NCBI GenBank assembly: GCA_902538695.1
Contig: CACBGC010000004.1
Span: forward strand, 1-31,578
Length of the DNA stretch: 31,578 nucleotides
Source: an uncultured Synechococcaceae cyanobacterium
Lineage (GTDB): Bacteria; Cyanobacteriota; Cyanobacteriia; PCC-6307; Cyanobiaceae
Direction of reading: 5' to 3'
Positions 1 to 7,811 of the stretch are shown piece by piece. Position numbers and translations under genes: made by a program. The notes beneath the pieces were generated by a model. The model saw only the letters and a program-made list of their open reading frames with translations, had not been told where the DNA came from and did not search any database. The stretch's first letter is position 1. Each line of letters opens with the position of its first letter.

Positions 1-995
1 TATGTTTTATTTATTTCTATAATAAATCTTTTAAGGTAATAGTTTATCTTAATTTTAAGCATATTAATTATAAGCTTTATAAATTCTAGAATCGAATTCC
101 CTCCATAATCAAATCCTGTAGCCTTCCCAATTTTTTTTATAGCATTAGTATTTAAATTTATAAATTTAATTGAATTTTTATCTTGGAATGAATAATTATC
201 CATATTAAGCCAAGGCATATCTCCATATTTGGTATGAGTAGCTTCTGGACCAAATCCATAATTTAATGAAAATAATCCCATAGGGGTTATTGAAAATGAA
301 TTTGAGTATATATGTGAAAAATTTAATTCGTAATCCCATGTGTCAATTTTACCTGATTTACAAAAAGCTAACCTTAATGCAGTATTAGAAGTTCTAAATT
401 TATAAGGTAAAGAAAAAAAGCAACTAATTGGATTTTTAGAAATGTATTTGTTTGATATAAATAAATGTTTTTCCCATCTATCATTCCAGGTGGCCCATCC
501 CCAAACACGACAAAGTGGAGATTTGAAAAAATTTAAGTTATTTTTTAGATTACTAGAAAGTTTGATGTCATTGCATTCAGAATAAGAAGATATTGAAAAT
601 ATTTCTTTATCGTTTTCAAATTTATTTAATAGATAAGAAATTTTTTTTAAGTATTCATTATCAATTTCAATATCGTCCTCTACTATAATTCCTTTTTTAT
701 TATTTTTGAAAAACCATGTAATTCCATTTATAACACCTTTTCTACAGCCATTATTTTTTTCTGAAAATAGCATTTTACTCTTATCTATATTGTTTTGATT
801 ACAATAGTCCTTAATTTCTTTATTATTTTTAATATCTTCTCTATTACCATTTCTAGGTCCATCAATTGATACCCAAATATTCTTAAAACCATTTGATTTG
901 AGCCTTTTTACACAATCATTGAATAAAAAGGATCTATTAAAACCTAGAACTAATATGGGTGTTTTTTTTAAATCTTTTTCAATAAATTTTTTCAT
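1..995 (-). CDS. HlpA/GNT-I-like glycosyltransferase (3' end outside window)
   Basis: This is a minus-strand reading frame open from an ATG at 995 to the window edge, giving at least 331 residues; the C-terminus lies outside. The N-terminus PILVLGFNRS, followed by WVSIDGPRNGN (about residues 41-51) and GIIVEDDIEID (about 102-112), resembles the nucleotide-sugar-binding half of GT-A enzymes of the hemolysin HlpA / GNT-I-like family. The EDD at 106-108 is the likely metal-binding DxD equivalent. A later aromatic stretch RVWGWATW also fits that family. It is the last visible gene of the leftward sugar arm, 28 bp after the UDP-xylose synthase, so it probably transfers a sugar to a surface glycan. 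Donor and acceptor cannot be told from sequence. The family call is by motif recognition only. Confidence 0.75.
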   Translation of the reverse strand, partial: MKKFIEKDLKKTPILVLGFNRSFLFNDCVKRLKSNGFKNIWVSIDGPRNGNREDIKNNKEIKDYCNQNNIDKSKMLFSEKNNGCRKGVINGITWFFKNNKKGIIVEDDIEIDNEYLKKISYLLNKFENDKEIFSISSYSECNDIKLSSNLKNNLNFFKSPLCRVWGWATWNDRWEKHLFISNKYISKNPISCFFSLPYKFRTSNTALRLAFCKSGKIDTWDYELNFSHIYSNSFSITPMGLFSLNYGFGPEATHTKYGDMPWLNMDNYSFQDKNSIKFINLNTNAIKKIGKATGFDYGGNSILEFIKLIINMLKIKINYYLKRFIIEINKT

Positions 996-1023
996 ATTAT
1001 TTATCTTTATTCTGGAAAATAAA

Positions 1024-1953
1024 TTAAATTTTTAATTGTCTCCTAAAGTATGGAATTGTTTTGTCTAGTCCTTCACTAAGTTTTATTGTAGGTTGCCAAT
1101 CTAGTAAATTCTTTGCCAAATCTAAATTTGGCTTTCTCTGAAGAGGGTCATCCTGGGGTAGAGGTTTGTATTCAAATTCTAATTTAGAATTAATCTTACT
1201 TCTTACAAAATTTGCCAATTCTTTAATAGTGAATTCATCTGAATTCCCTAAATTAAATGGACCTGTATGCTCTGAGTTCATTAGTTTAATTAAACCTGTT
1301 ACTAAATCGTCTACATAGCAAAAAGATCTGGTTTGCGTCCCATCCCCATATAGAGTAAGAGGCTCATTCTTTAGTGCCTGAATAATAAAATTAGTAACTA
1401 CTCGCCCATCGTTTAAAAGCATTTGTGGCCCATATGTATTAAATATTCTCGCTACTTTAATATCTAAATTGTACATTCTGTGATAATCAAAACAAAGTGT
1501 CTCGCTTATCCTTTTACCTTCATCATAACAACTTCTTATCCCAATAGGATTAACATTCCCTTTATAAGTTTCTAATTGAGGATGTACTTCTGGATCACCA
1601 TATACTTCACTTGTGCTTGTAAAAAGTATTTGAGCATTATTTCTTAAAGCCAACTCTAATATGTTATTAGTCCCAAGAAAATTGGTTCTTGCCGTTTTTA
1701 TTGGATTCTCTTGATAATGTAATGGTGATGCTGGGCATGCCAAATGCCATATTCTGTCAACTTCAATATCTATGGGCTCAACAACATCATGTTCAATGAA
1801 TTTAAAATTATGAGAGTTTTGAAGTTCAGAAAAATTATTTATTCTGCCAGTATGAAGATTATCGAGACAAATAATAGACTCATTTTTTTTGATAAGTTTT
1901 TTAATTAAATGAGAACCTATAAAACCTGCCCCTCCTGTTATTAAATTACGCAT
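1024..1953 (-). CDS. uxs: UDP-glucuronate decarboxylase (UDP-xylose synthase)
   Basis: This is an extended short-chain dehydrogenase of 309 residues, the usual length for soluble UXS. It carries the NAD-binding GGAGFIGSH at residues 7-15, the Ser-containing TSTSEVYGDP near 112-121, the catalytic pair Y143/K147 within SCYDEGKR, and RIFNTYGPQM downstream. The SEVYGDP and YDEGKR pair is characteristic of enzymes that oxidise and decarboxylate UDP-glucuronate to UDP-xylose (by way of a 4-keto-pentose intermediate). The ATG at 1953 leaves the standard N-terminus intact. It lies 96 bp after the GT4 gene on the same strand. UDP-glucuronate must come from a UDP-glucose dehydrogenase not present in this window. 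A second UDP-glucuronate-consuming enzyme (7812-8849) is in the same locus, so xylose and galacturonate are likely glycan components. Confidence 0.9.
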   Translation of the reverse strand: MRNLITGGAGFIGSHLIKKLIKKNESIICLDNLHTGRINNFSELQNSHNFKFIEHDVVEPIDIEVDRIWHLACPASPLHYQENPIKTARTNFLGTNNILELALRNNAQILFTSTSEVYGDPEVHPQLETYKGNVNPIGIRSCYDEGKRISETLCFDYHRMYNLDIKVARIFNTYGPQMLLNDGRVVTNFIIQALKNEPLTLYGDGTQTRSFCYVDDLVTGLIKLMNSEHTGPFNLGNSDEFTIKELANFVRSKINSKLEFEYKPLPQDDPLQRKPNLDLAKNLLDWQPTIKLSEGLDKTIPYFRRQLKI

Positions 1954-2049
1954 TAGTCTTCTTAAGCATCATTATTTTAATATATCAAGAAAGATAAAAA
2001 AACCTTTAAATATTTATTTCAAAATTACAAAAACTAATTTTTAAAGATG

Positions 2050-3183
2050 CTAGAAATATTTTTTTAATATACTTTTATAAAGATGAAAATATAATTCATA
2101 TGATTTTCCATTATCATATAATTCATCCCAAAAGTAACTTGTAATATAGTTGTTCATTTTATTAGATTTTACGTTGTTGTTTAAAAAGTTATTAATTTCA
2201 TGAGCTATGAAATTCGGAGTTGAAGTTGATGGAAGTATCAAACCTGTTTTTTGATCCTTTATAAATTCATTAACCCCAAAAAAATCAAGACTAATAACAG
2301 GTAATCCACCCCAATAAGATTCAATTATAGATAAAGGAAAAACTTCAAATTCTGAAGTTAATAATGTTAAGTAAGATTCACCTAAATATCTTTGGAGATC
2401 ATTTTTACTTAAATGACCTAACCATTTGATAGGCGCATTTAATTTATTACTTTTTTCTAGGATGCTATTTTTTAATTCTCCATCTCCAATCCATATTGCG
2501 TCAATATTTTTATTTAATTTATAAAGTTCAACTATTATTTCTAAAAAAAGGAAAGGTCTTTTTACTTGAATTAAAGATCCTATTCCAACAATTTTTAGCT
2601 TTTTAGATTGTTTTTTTAAAAAGCAATACTTTGGCATCTTTAACTTTGTTTTTACTAATTTTAATTTGTGTTTAAAAAAAATATTAAATGGTGAATCTAA
2701 TAATTTTTGATAGTCGATTTTTCTGATACAGCAGGTATAATTTGAGAAGATGATTATTAAAGTCTCATATAAATAAAAAATTATTTTTTTTGGGATAGTA
2801 TTTTTCTGCGTAAATCTTAGTCCATGATTTGTATAGATATATATTTGTGAAAAAAGGATCTTATTTAAACACGCAAGTAGTCCAGATCTTAAAGCATGAG
2901 CATGTATTAAATCTATTGAATTATTTCTGACAAGTGTATTTACTCTTAAAAAATTTAAAAATAGTGAAAAAATATTGTATCTATCTAAGTCGATAAATAA
3001 TAATTTCGATTCATCAAATAATCCTGAATTTTTAACTTTTTTATTTTTTTTCTTTGAACAGGTAACAAATATATTGAATGAAGATGGAGTCTTTGCTTGT
3101 AAAAGATTGCTTATATAGTTTGCAATCCCCCCAGAGTCCCCAATGCCTGAGTGCAAATGGAGAATATTAATATTCTTTCTCAC
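2050..3183 (-). CDS. GT4-family glycosyltransferase (GT-B fold)
   Basis: A 377-residue protein. The N-terminal glycine-rich acceptor-side motif HSGIGDSGGIANYISNLL and the C-terminal EVFPLSIIESYWGGLPVI, which holds the EX7E retaining-enzyme signature, mark a GT-B enzyme of family GT4. It would transfer a nucleotide-activated sugar to a membrane glycan intermediate at the cytoplasmic face. The start is GTG at 3183-3181, within a 4-bp GTGA overlap with the stop of the upstream fucosyltransferase gene (3180-3182), so the two are very probably translationally coupled. The gene is extremely AT-rich and Lys/Asn/Ile-rich compared with the housekeeping genes to the right. Sugar specificity is unknown; sharing an operon with a fucosyltransferase suggests successive steps on the same repeat unit. 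Confidence 0.85.
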   Translation of the reverse strand: MRKNINILHLHSGIGDSGGIANYISNLLQAKTPSSFNIFVTCSKKKNKKVKNSGLFDESKLLFIDLDRYNIFSLFLNFLRVNTLVRNNSIDLIHAHALRSGLLACLNKILFSQIYIYTNHGLRFTQKNTIPKKIIFYLYETLIIIFSNYTCCIRKIDYQKLLDSPFNIFFKHKLKLVKTKLKMPKYCFLKKQSKKLKIVGIGSLIQVKRPFLFLEIIVELYKLNKNIDAIWIGDGELKNSILEKSNKLNAPIKWLGHLSKNDLQRYLGESYLTLLTSEFEVFPLSIIESYWGGLPVISLDFFGVNEFIKDQKTGLILPSTSTPNFIAHEINNFLNNNVKSNKMNNYITSYFWDELYDNGKSYELYFHLYKSILKKYF

Positions 3184-4055
3184 ATTAATATGAATTCATT
3201 TCTAAAAATTCCTGTTGAATTTGTTAATTGTGTTTTGTTCCAATACCTTGGGCAAATAATTTTTTTATTAATAGCTTTAGATAAATAAGAACCCCACCAG
3301 CTATATGAACTATTTGAAATAACAAAATTTTTGCAAAATGTCATTAAGTACATATGGTACCAATCCCTAGAATCGGAGGGAATAAAGGAAATAGATAAAT
3401 CTTGAAATCCTTTAAGAATTTCTTTTGAATAATTTAAATCATCTGAAAATACAAAAAATTTAGGTTTGTCTATCATTTCTGACATGGCTTTTATAGATTT
3501 TAAATACCAATTTTCATCACATATATAATGAATTTTTCTTGTATTTACATCAGAAACATAATCTCCCCTTCTTATATGAACTGCAACAGTATTCCCCGAA
3601 ATATTTTGTTTTAGGCAAGTAGGTTTTAATATATTTTTTGGAAAAGAAAAATATTCCATTATTTTATTTATAGAATACTTAAAGTATTTCTCATCTTGCC
3701 AATATCCAATGCAAATTTTCTTTTTAGAAGGATTATATTGATTTTTTTTAATATGTTCTTCATTTAATATTCCTAAATTTACTTTAAAACCAGCTTTAAA
3801 TAAAAAGTTGGATAATTTTATTTTATTTTGTAAGTGTTTCTTTTTAAAATATGCTATTTGCGTAGGTTCAATGCCAAAGCAATCTAGATTCCAATTACGT
3901 TTTATGCCAATATTTTTTGTATAGTCCAGCAATTGTAATTGATAATTTTCCTTATAAGAAATATTTAAAGCATGAGCCATTTGAAACATTTGGTTTCCTA
4001 GTCCTCCAAAAATAGGGACGTATAATAATCTTCTTTTTTTGTGAAAAATTTTCAT
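3180..4055 (-). CDS. Alpha-1,2-fucosyltransferase-like enzyme (GT11)
   Basis: A 291-residue protein. GGLGNQMFQMAHAL (about residues 18-31) is the hallmark N-terminal motif of GT11, VAVHIRRGDYV (about 157-167) is the conserved GDP-fucose binding motif, and SNSSYSWWGSYLS near residue 247 is the third family motif. GT11 members move L-fucose from GDP-fucose onto the 2-position of galactose or a similar sugar. ATG at 4055 is the first start. The gene leads the leftward arm. The GDP-fucose synthase-type reductase that could make its donor is on the opposite arm (5524-6513), which ties the two arms together. The donor could instead be a close relative such as a 3,6-dideoxy sugar, given the neighbouring dehydratase at 4216. 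Confidence 0.88.
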   Translation of the reverse strand: MKIFHKKRRLLYVPIFGGLGNQMFQMAHALNISYKENYQLQLLDYTKNIGIKRNWNLDCFGIEPTQIAYFKKKHLQNKIKLSNFLFKAGFKVNLGILNEEHIKKNQYNPSKKKICIGYWQDEKYFKYSINKIMEYFSFPKNILKPTCLKQNISGNTVAVHIRRGDYVSDVNTRKIHYICDENWYLKSIKAMSEMIDKPKFFVFSDDLNYSKEILKGFQDLSISFIPSDSRDWYHMYLMTFCKNFVISNSSYSWWGSYLSKAINKKIICPRYWNKTQLTNSTGIFRNEFILM

Positions 4056-4215
4056 TTAGAAGATAATTTAATTTTACAAAATGGAAAGCTTCATTAAATT
4101 AGCATATTATTTAAAAGTGCAATAGAAATTATTTAGGCGTCTCATAATGTATTAAAGTGTTTTTATAGATTTTTATTTGAAATTTTATCCAAAATTAGTA
4201 TTAAAAAGTTTATTT
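4056..4215. promoter_or_regulatory. Divergent promoter region between the two sugar arms
   Basis: This 160-bp spacer separates the leftward fucosyltransferase operon from the rightward dehydratase operon, so both must start here or further in. On the minus strand TTGCAC (4122-4117) is followed after 18 bp by TTTAAT (4098-4093), a weak sigma-70-like pair that would give a leader of about 30 nt for the fucosyltransferase. No convincing -35/-10 pair was found for the plus strand; AT-rich boxes such as TATAGA near 4165 lack a partner. The assignment rests on position plus one weak match. Confidence 0.3.
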
Positions 4216-5511
4216 ATGGAATTCCTTGATAAAGATCTTTTAGAAATAGTTGAAAAAAACATCGATAATAATAAAAGGAAAAACAATTCAAATGCTCATT
4301 ATTGGTACCCTTTAAACTATGCAACATATGGAGCGGAAGAAATAACTTCGGCCCTTCAAAGTATGCTTGATTTTAAGACAAGTATGTCAGATAAATGTAC
4401 GTTATATGAAAGTTTTTTCTCAAAATTCATCAAATCTAAAAGTTCGATTTTTGTAAATAGTGGTTCATCGGCAGATTTATTGGCAATTTCATCAATAGTA
4501 AAATCTCCCTATTTTGCGCTTAAAAAAGGTGATAAAGTTTTGGTCCCCGCGATAACATGGCCTACTCAAATATGGTCAATTATCCAGGCGGGATTAGAAC
4601 CTGTTTTATTTGATTGCAATAAAGAAACATTCAACCCTGATATTTTATCAGTCCCAAAAAATGTTCTTGAAGATTGTAAAGCTGTTTTTATTACTCATAT
4701 TCTTGGAACATGCGCAAATCTAGATAAGTTAAGAGATGTCTGCCAGTCTTATAAGTTAATTTTAATTGAGGATGCATGTGAATCATTAGGATGCAATTTT
4801 AAAGGTCAGCAAGTTGGTACTTTTGGCGAAGTAGGGACCTTCTCTTCATTTTTTTCCCATCATATTACTACGATGGAAGGAGGGATGATTTGTACAAATA
4901 ATGAAGATTTAGAATTGCAAATGAGGCTTATGAGAGCTCATGGTTGGTCAAGAGCTATACAAGGAAAAGGTCTTGAAGAGTTTTGCTCATCAAGAAATAT
5001 TGATTTAAGAGAATATACGAGTATTGACTACAGATATTTATTTATCGATGAGGGTTATAATTTAAGGCCAACTGAGGTAAATGCCTCATTTGGAATATAT
5101 CAAATAAAAAAGATTCAAGAATTTAATAAAAATAGAAAACTTCTTTCTAATAAATTTTATAAAAATATCTCAAATTTAAACAATTTATCTGGACCAAAAA
5201 TAGAGGAATACTGTGATCCTTGTTATATGGCGCTTCCTCTTAAAATAAATTCAACTAAATATAATAATTCAATTGTTATAAAATATTTGGAAGAGAGGGG
5301 AGTAGAATCAAGACCTCTTATTGCAGGAAATATTCTTAGACATCCAGTTAATAAAATATTTGATATTAAATCTAGTAGTAATGAATTATTTGGAGCTGAC
5401 TACCATCATTCAAAATCTTTTTACGTTGGATTATCTCCAATTCATAGTGAAAATGACATCGATAGACTTTTAATAGTTATGAAGGATATTGATAAAATTC
5501 TCGATAATTAA
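4216..5511 (+). CDS. PLP/PMP-dependent sugar 3-dehydratase, His-type (ColD/RfbH-like)
   Basis: A DegT/DnrJ/EryC1-fold protein of 431 residues from ATG at 4216. Features are NSGSSADLLA (phosphate-binding region), VPAITWPTQ, EDACESLG with the pyridine-N-contacting Asp, and SFFSHHITTMEGGM. In ordinary aminotransferases of this fold the position before HITT is the Schiff-base Lys; here it is His (residue 215, codon 4858-4860). A His at that site is the known mark of ColD and RfbH/E1, which use PMP and remove the 3-hydroxyl from a 4-keto-6-deoxy sugar instead of aminating it. The GDP-fucose synthase-type gene next door favours a GDP-4-keto-6-deoxymannose substrate, as in ColD, but a CDP-sugar substrate as in RfbH is possible. 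A TTG at 4177 would add 13 residues; ATG is preferred. Confidence 0.85.
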   Translation: MEFLDKDLLEIVEKNIDNNKRKNNSNAHYWYPLNYATYGAEEITSALQSMLDFKTSMSDKCTLYESFFSKFIKSKSSIFVNSGSSADLLAISSIVKSPYFALKKGDKVLVPAITWPTQIWSIIQAGLEPVLFDCNKETFNPDILSVPKNVLEDCKAVFITHILGTCANLDKLRDVCQSYKLILIEDACESLGCNFKGQQVGTFGEVGTFSSFFSHHITTMEGGMICTNNEDLELQMRLMRAHGWSRAIQGKGLEEFCSSRNIDLREYTSIDYRYLFIDEGYNLRPTEVNASFGIYQIKKIQEFNKNRKLLSNKFYKNISNLNNLSGPKIEEYCDPCYMALPLKINSTKYNNSIVIKYLEERGVESRPLIAGNILRHPVNKIFDIKSSSNELFGADYHHSKSFYVGLSPIHSENDIDRLLIVMKDIDKILDN

Positions 5512-5523
5512 AAGTTTGATTTA

Positions 5524-6513
5524 ATGAATAAAAAGCTCATATCAAAAAATGACAAAATTTTCATAGCTGGCCATAATGGCATGGCAGGAAGTGCTATTTA
5601 CAAAGCTTTAACCAAAAGGGGTTATCATAATATTTTAACTGAAAATAAATTATTTTTAGATCTAGAGAATCAAAATGCAGTAAAGAAATGGTTTGAAGAG
5701 AAAAAACCAGATGTAGTTATTCTAAGTGCAGCAAAAGTTGGAGGAATAGTAGCTAATTTGAAAAATCCCACAGAATTTCTTATTAGTAATTTAAAAATTC
5801 AAAATAATGTTATTGAATCTGCTTGGAAAAATAATGTAAAAAGATTTTTATTTTTGGGAAGCAGTTGTATTTATCCAAAATTCGCAAAACAACCAATAGA
5901 AGAAGAAGAATTATTAAATGGGAGACTGGAAAAAACAAATGAAAGCTATGCTTTGGCAAAGATTGCAGGACTTAAATTATGTAATTCTCTAAGAACTCAA
6001 TATGGCTTTGATGCAATCAGTTTAATGCCAACAAATCTTTATGGTTCTGGAGATAACTATAGGGAATCAGATAGCCATGTTCTTGCGGCACTAATTAGCA
6101 AATTTGTTAAAGCTAAATATAAAAGAGATGATAAGGTTGTTTGTTGGGGTACTGGCTTAGTTTATAGGGAGTTTCTGCATGTTGACGACCTTGGAGACGC
6201 TTGTTGTTTTGCTCTAGAAAGTTGGGATCCTAATTCGCCCGATGCTCCAAGGAAAAAAAATGATGAAATATTAGACTATATTAATGTTGGAACTGGGATT
6301 GATTTGACAATTAAAGATTTAGCTTTATTAATTAAAAAAATAGTAAATTTTCAAGGTGAAATTGAGTGGGATTTATCTAAACCTGACGGTACTCCCAAAA
6401 AACAATTAAATATCTCAAGACTAAAACAAATTGGGTGGTCCCCTAATATTTCCTTAGAAGATGGAATAAATATGACTATTAAAGAATATGAAAAGATTTT
6501 TTTAAATTTATAA
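5524..6513 (+). CDS. fcl: GDP-L-fucose synthase or GDP-L-colitose synthase (Fcl/WcaG-type)
   Basis: A 329-residue SDR of the epimerase/reductase branch. GHNGMAGSAI at residues 16-25 is the NADP-binding loop, LGSSCIYPK at 111-119 carries the family Ser and Cys, and Y142/K146 in SYALAKIAG are catalytic. This set is specific for the enzyme that epimerises C3/C5 and reduces C4 of GDP-4-keto-6-deoxymannose to GDP-L-fucose. It begins 12 bp after the dehydratase stop. ColC, a related reductase that makes GDP-L-colitose from the ColD product, has the same fold and is expected next to a ColD-like gene, so the product could be GDP-fucose, GDP-colitose or both. No GDP-mannose 4,6-dehydratase (gmd) is in the window, so its substrate must come from a gene elsewhere. 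Confidence 0.88.
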   Translation: MNKKLISKNDKIFIAGHNGMAGSAIYKALTKRGYHNILTENKLFLDLENQNAVKKWFEEKKPDVVILSAAKVGGIVANLKNPTEFLISNLKIQNNVIESAWKNNVKRFLFLGSSCIYPKFAKQPIEEEELLNGRLEKTNESYALAKIAGLKLCNSLRTQYGFDAISLMPTNLYGSGDNYRESDSHVLAALISKFVKAKYKRDDKVVCWGTGLVYREFLHVDDLGDACCFALESWDPNSPDAPRKKNDEILDYINVGTGIDLTIKDLALLIKKIVNFQGEIEWDLSKPDGTPKKQLNISRLKQIGWSPNISLEDGINMTIKEYEKIFLNL

Positions 6514-6521
6514 AATTTTTA

Positions 6522-7298
6522 ATGAAGAAGAATATAGCTGCACTCTTAATGACTCAAAATGATTATTTAGCTGAAGCAAAATTAATTATTAATAAGCTTA
6601 ATGAGTCTGATATTAAAGATTATTTTAAATGCTACTTTGCGTGTAAAAATGTTGACTTAGAAGACAAAGAATTAAATTGGAATAAGATAGATATAGACAA
6701 AAACTGTAAAACCTGGGGTAGTGAGATTTTATACTCTTTAAATTTAATTAAGGAGGAATATGTTTTAATTTTATTGGATGATTTTTATCCTATAAAAAAA
6801 TTTTCTGCAATGTTATTGAAAAAAACTATAGAAAATAGTCTGAAATATAAACCAAGCTTGATAAGAATAAATAGTAACTACAATAGAAGAATTTTACTTC
6901 AAAAAAAGGAGAAAAATATCTTTGAAGAGTCATATTTACATAAATACTCTACAAGTTTGGTTTTGCCAGTTTTCAAAAAAGAATTTCTTGAGAGAATTAT
7001 CTTTAAAAAAGATTCACCTTGGCTTTTTGAGAGATATTCCAATAATCGATTTAATTTTAAAAGTCATACTTTTTTATTTATTAAGGGACGTGAAATTAAT
7101 TTCTCAGTTGTCAATATCGTTGTCAGAGGAGAATTATTAAGAAGTTCTCTTTTTAGAATAAAAAATAGTAAAAAATTAAACTATATTCAAAATACTAAAA
7201 AATCAAAAAAACCATACCTTAAAGAAATACTATTTCACTTAAAAAAACTTTTTTCAGATTTGTTTATGCGTTATATGCCCTATTTTAAGTTGAATTGA
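6522..7298 (+). CDS. Unrecognised glycosyltransferase-like protein
   Basis: A 258-residue soluble protein with no signal peptide and a basic C-terminus rich in Lys and Phe. I do not recognise a named family. YVLILLDDFYP (about residues 80-90) looks like the end of a beta strand followed by an acidic metal-binding pair, as in GT-A glycosyltransferases. SPWLFER (about 166-172) and NIVVRGELLR (about 199-208) look like further conserved blocks. The start at 6522 lies 8 bp after the fcl stop, and the stop overlaps the next gene's ATG by one base (TGATG), so it is firmly in the sugar operon. Glycosyl transfer is inferred from context and the acidic motif only; another modifying activity is possible. 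Confidence 0.6.
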   Translation: MKKNIAALLMTQNDYLAEAKLIINKLNESDIKDYFKCYFACKNVDLEDKELNWNKIDIDKNCKTWGSEILYSLNLIKEEYVLILLDDFYPIKKFSAMLLKKTIENSLKYKPSLIRINSNYNRRILLQKKEKNIFEESYLHKYSTSLVLPVFKKEFLERIIFKKDSPWLFERYSNNRFNFKSHTFLFIKGREINFSVVNIVVRGELLRSSLFRIKNSKKLNYIQNTKKSKKPYLKEILFHLKKLFSDLFMRYMPYFKLN

Positions 7299-7780
7299 TG
7301 TTTTTAAAAGAAAGTGATTTTGAAAAAGTTGTTTTATTAGCACCATTAATTTCTATTGATTTATGTATTTTAAAAAATGATAAGTTATTAATAGGGCAAA
7401 GAAAAAACTCTCCAGCTAAAAATTTCTATTTCGTTCCTGGGGGCAGAGTTAGAAAGAATGAACATATAGATCAAGCGATAAATAGAATATTGTTGAAAGA
7501 ATTAGGTTATGAATTTGCAAAAAAAAAGAATGTTTCTGATAATTTTTTAGGTTTTTTCGAACACTTTTATGAAGATAATTATCAAGACAATAAAAATTTT
7601 TCTACACATTATGTTGTTTTAGCATTTATTTTAGATTTTAATTATATTATTGATGCTTTTGATATATCCGAAGAGGAAGATCAGCACTCTAATTACATAT
7701 GGTACGATCTAAATCATAATAATAAAAGTAAATTATCTATTCATGAATATACTCAAAATTATATAAATAGACTTCTTTAG
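7298..7780 (+). CDS. gmm: GDP-mannose mannosyl hydrolase (Nudix family)
   Basis: A 160-residue protein from ATG 7298 (the preceding TTG at 7295 is less likely). LLIGQRKNSPAKNFYFVPGG followed by RVRKNEH and then LLKELG is the atypical Nudix box of GDP-mannose hydrolases, in which the normal REUXEE core is replaced. The FVPGGRV context matches E. coli Gmm/NudD closely. The enzyme hydrolyses GDP-mannose or GDP-fucose to GDP and the free sugar, and is generally thought to tune nucleotide-sugar levels in fucose or colanic-acid loci, where gmm sits near fcl. Here it also lies in the fcl operon, overlapping the upstream gene by one base. The final ~50 residues are acidic (SEEEDQ) and resemble the substrate-loop end of the family. 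Confidence 0.82.
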   Translation: MFLKESDFEKVVLLAPLISIDLCILKNDKLLIGQRKNSPAKNFYFVPGGRVRKNEHIDQAINRILLKELGYEFAKKKNVSDNFLGFFEHFYEDNYQDNKNFSTHYVVLAFILDFNYIIDAFDISEEEDQHSNYIWYDLNHNNKSKLSIHEYTQNYINRLL

Positions 7781-7811
7781 ATAAAATATTTGTATTCCTT
7801 TAATCTATAAA

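Noticed and set aside
4177..4215. TTG start giving 13 extra residues to the dehydratase
   Set aside because: The ATG at 4216 opens directly before the first recognisable helix (EFLDKDLLEIVEK) and the extra residues show no family motif; TTG remains possible.
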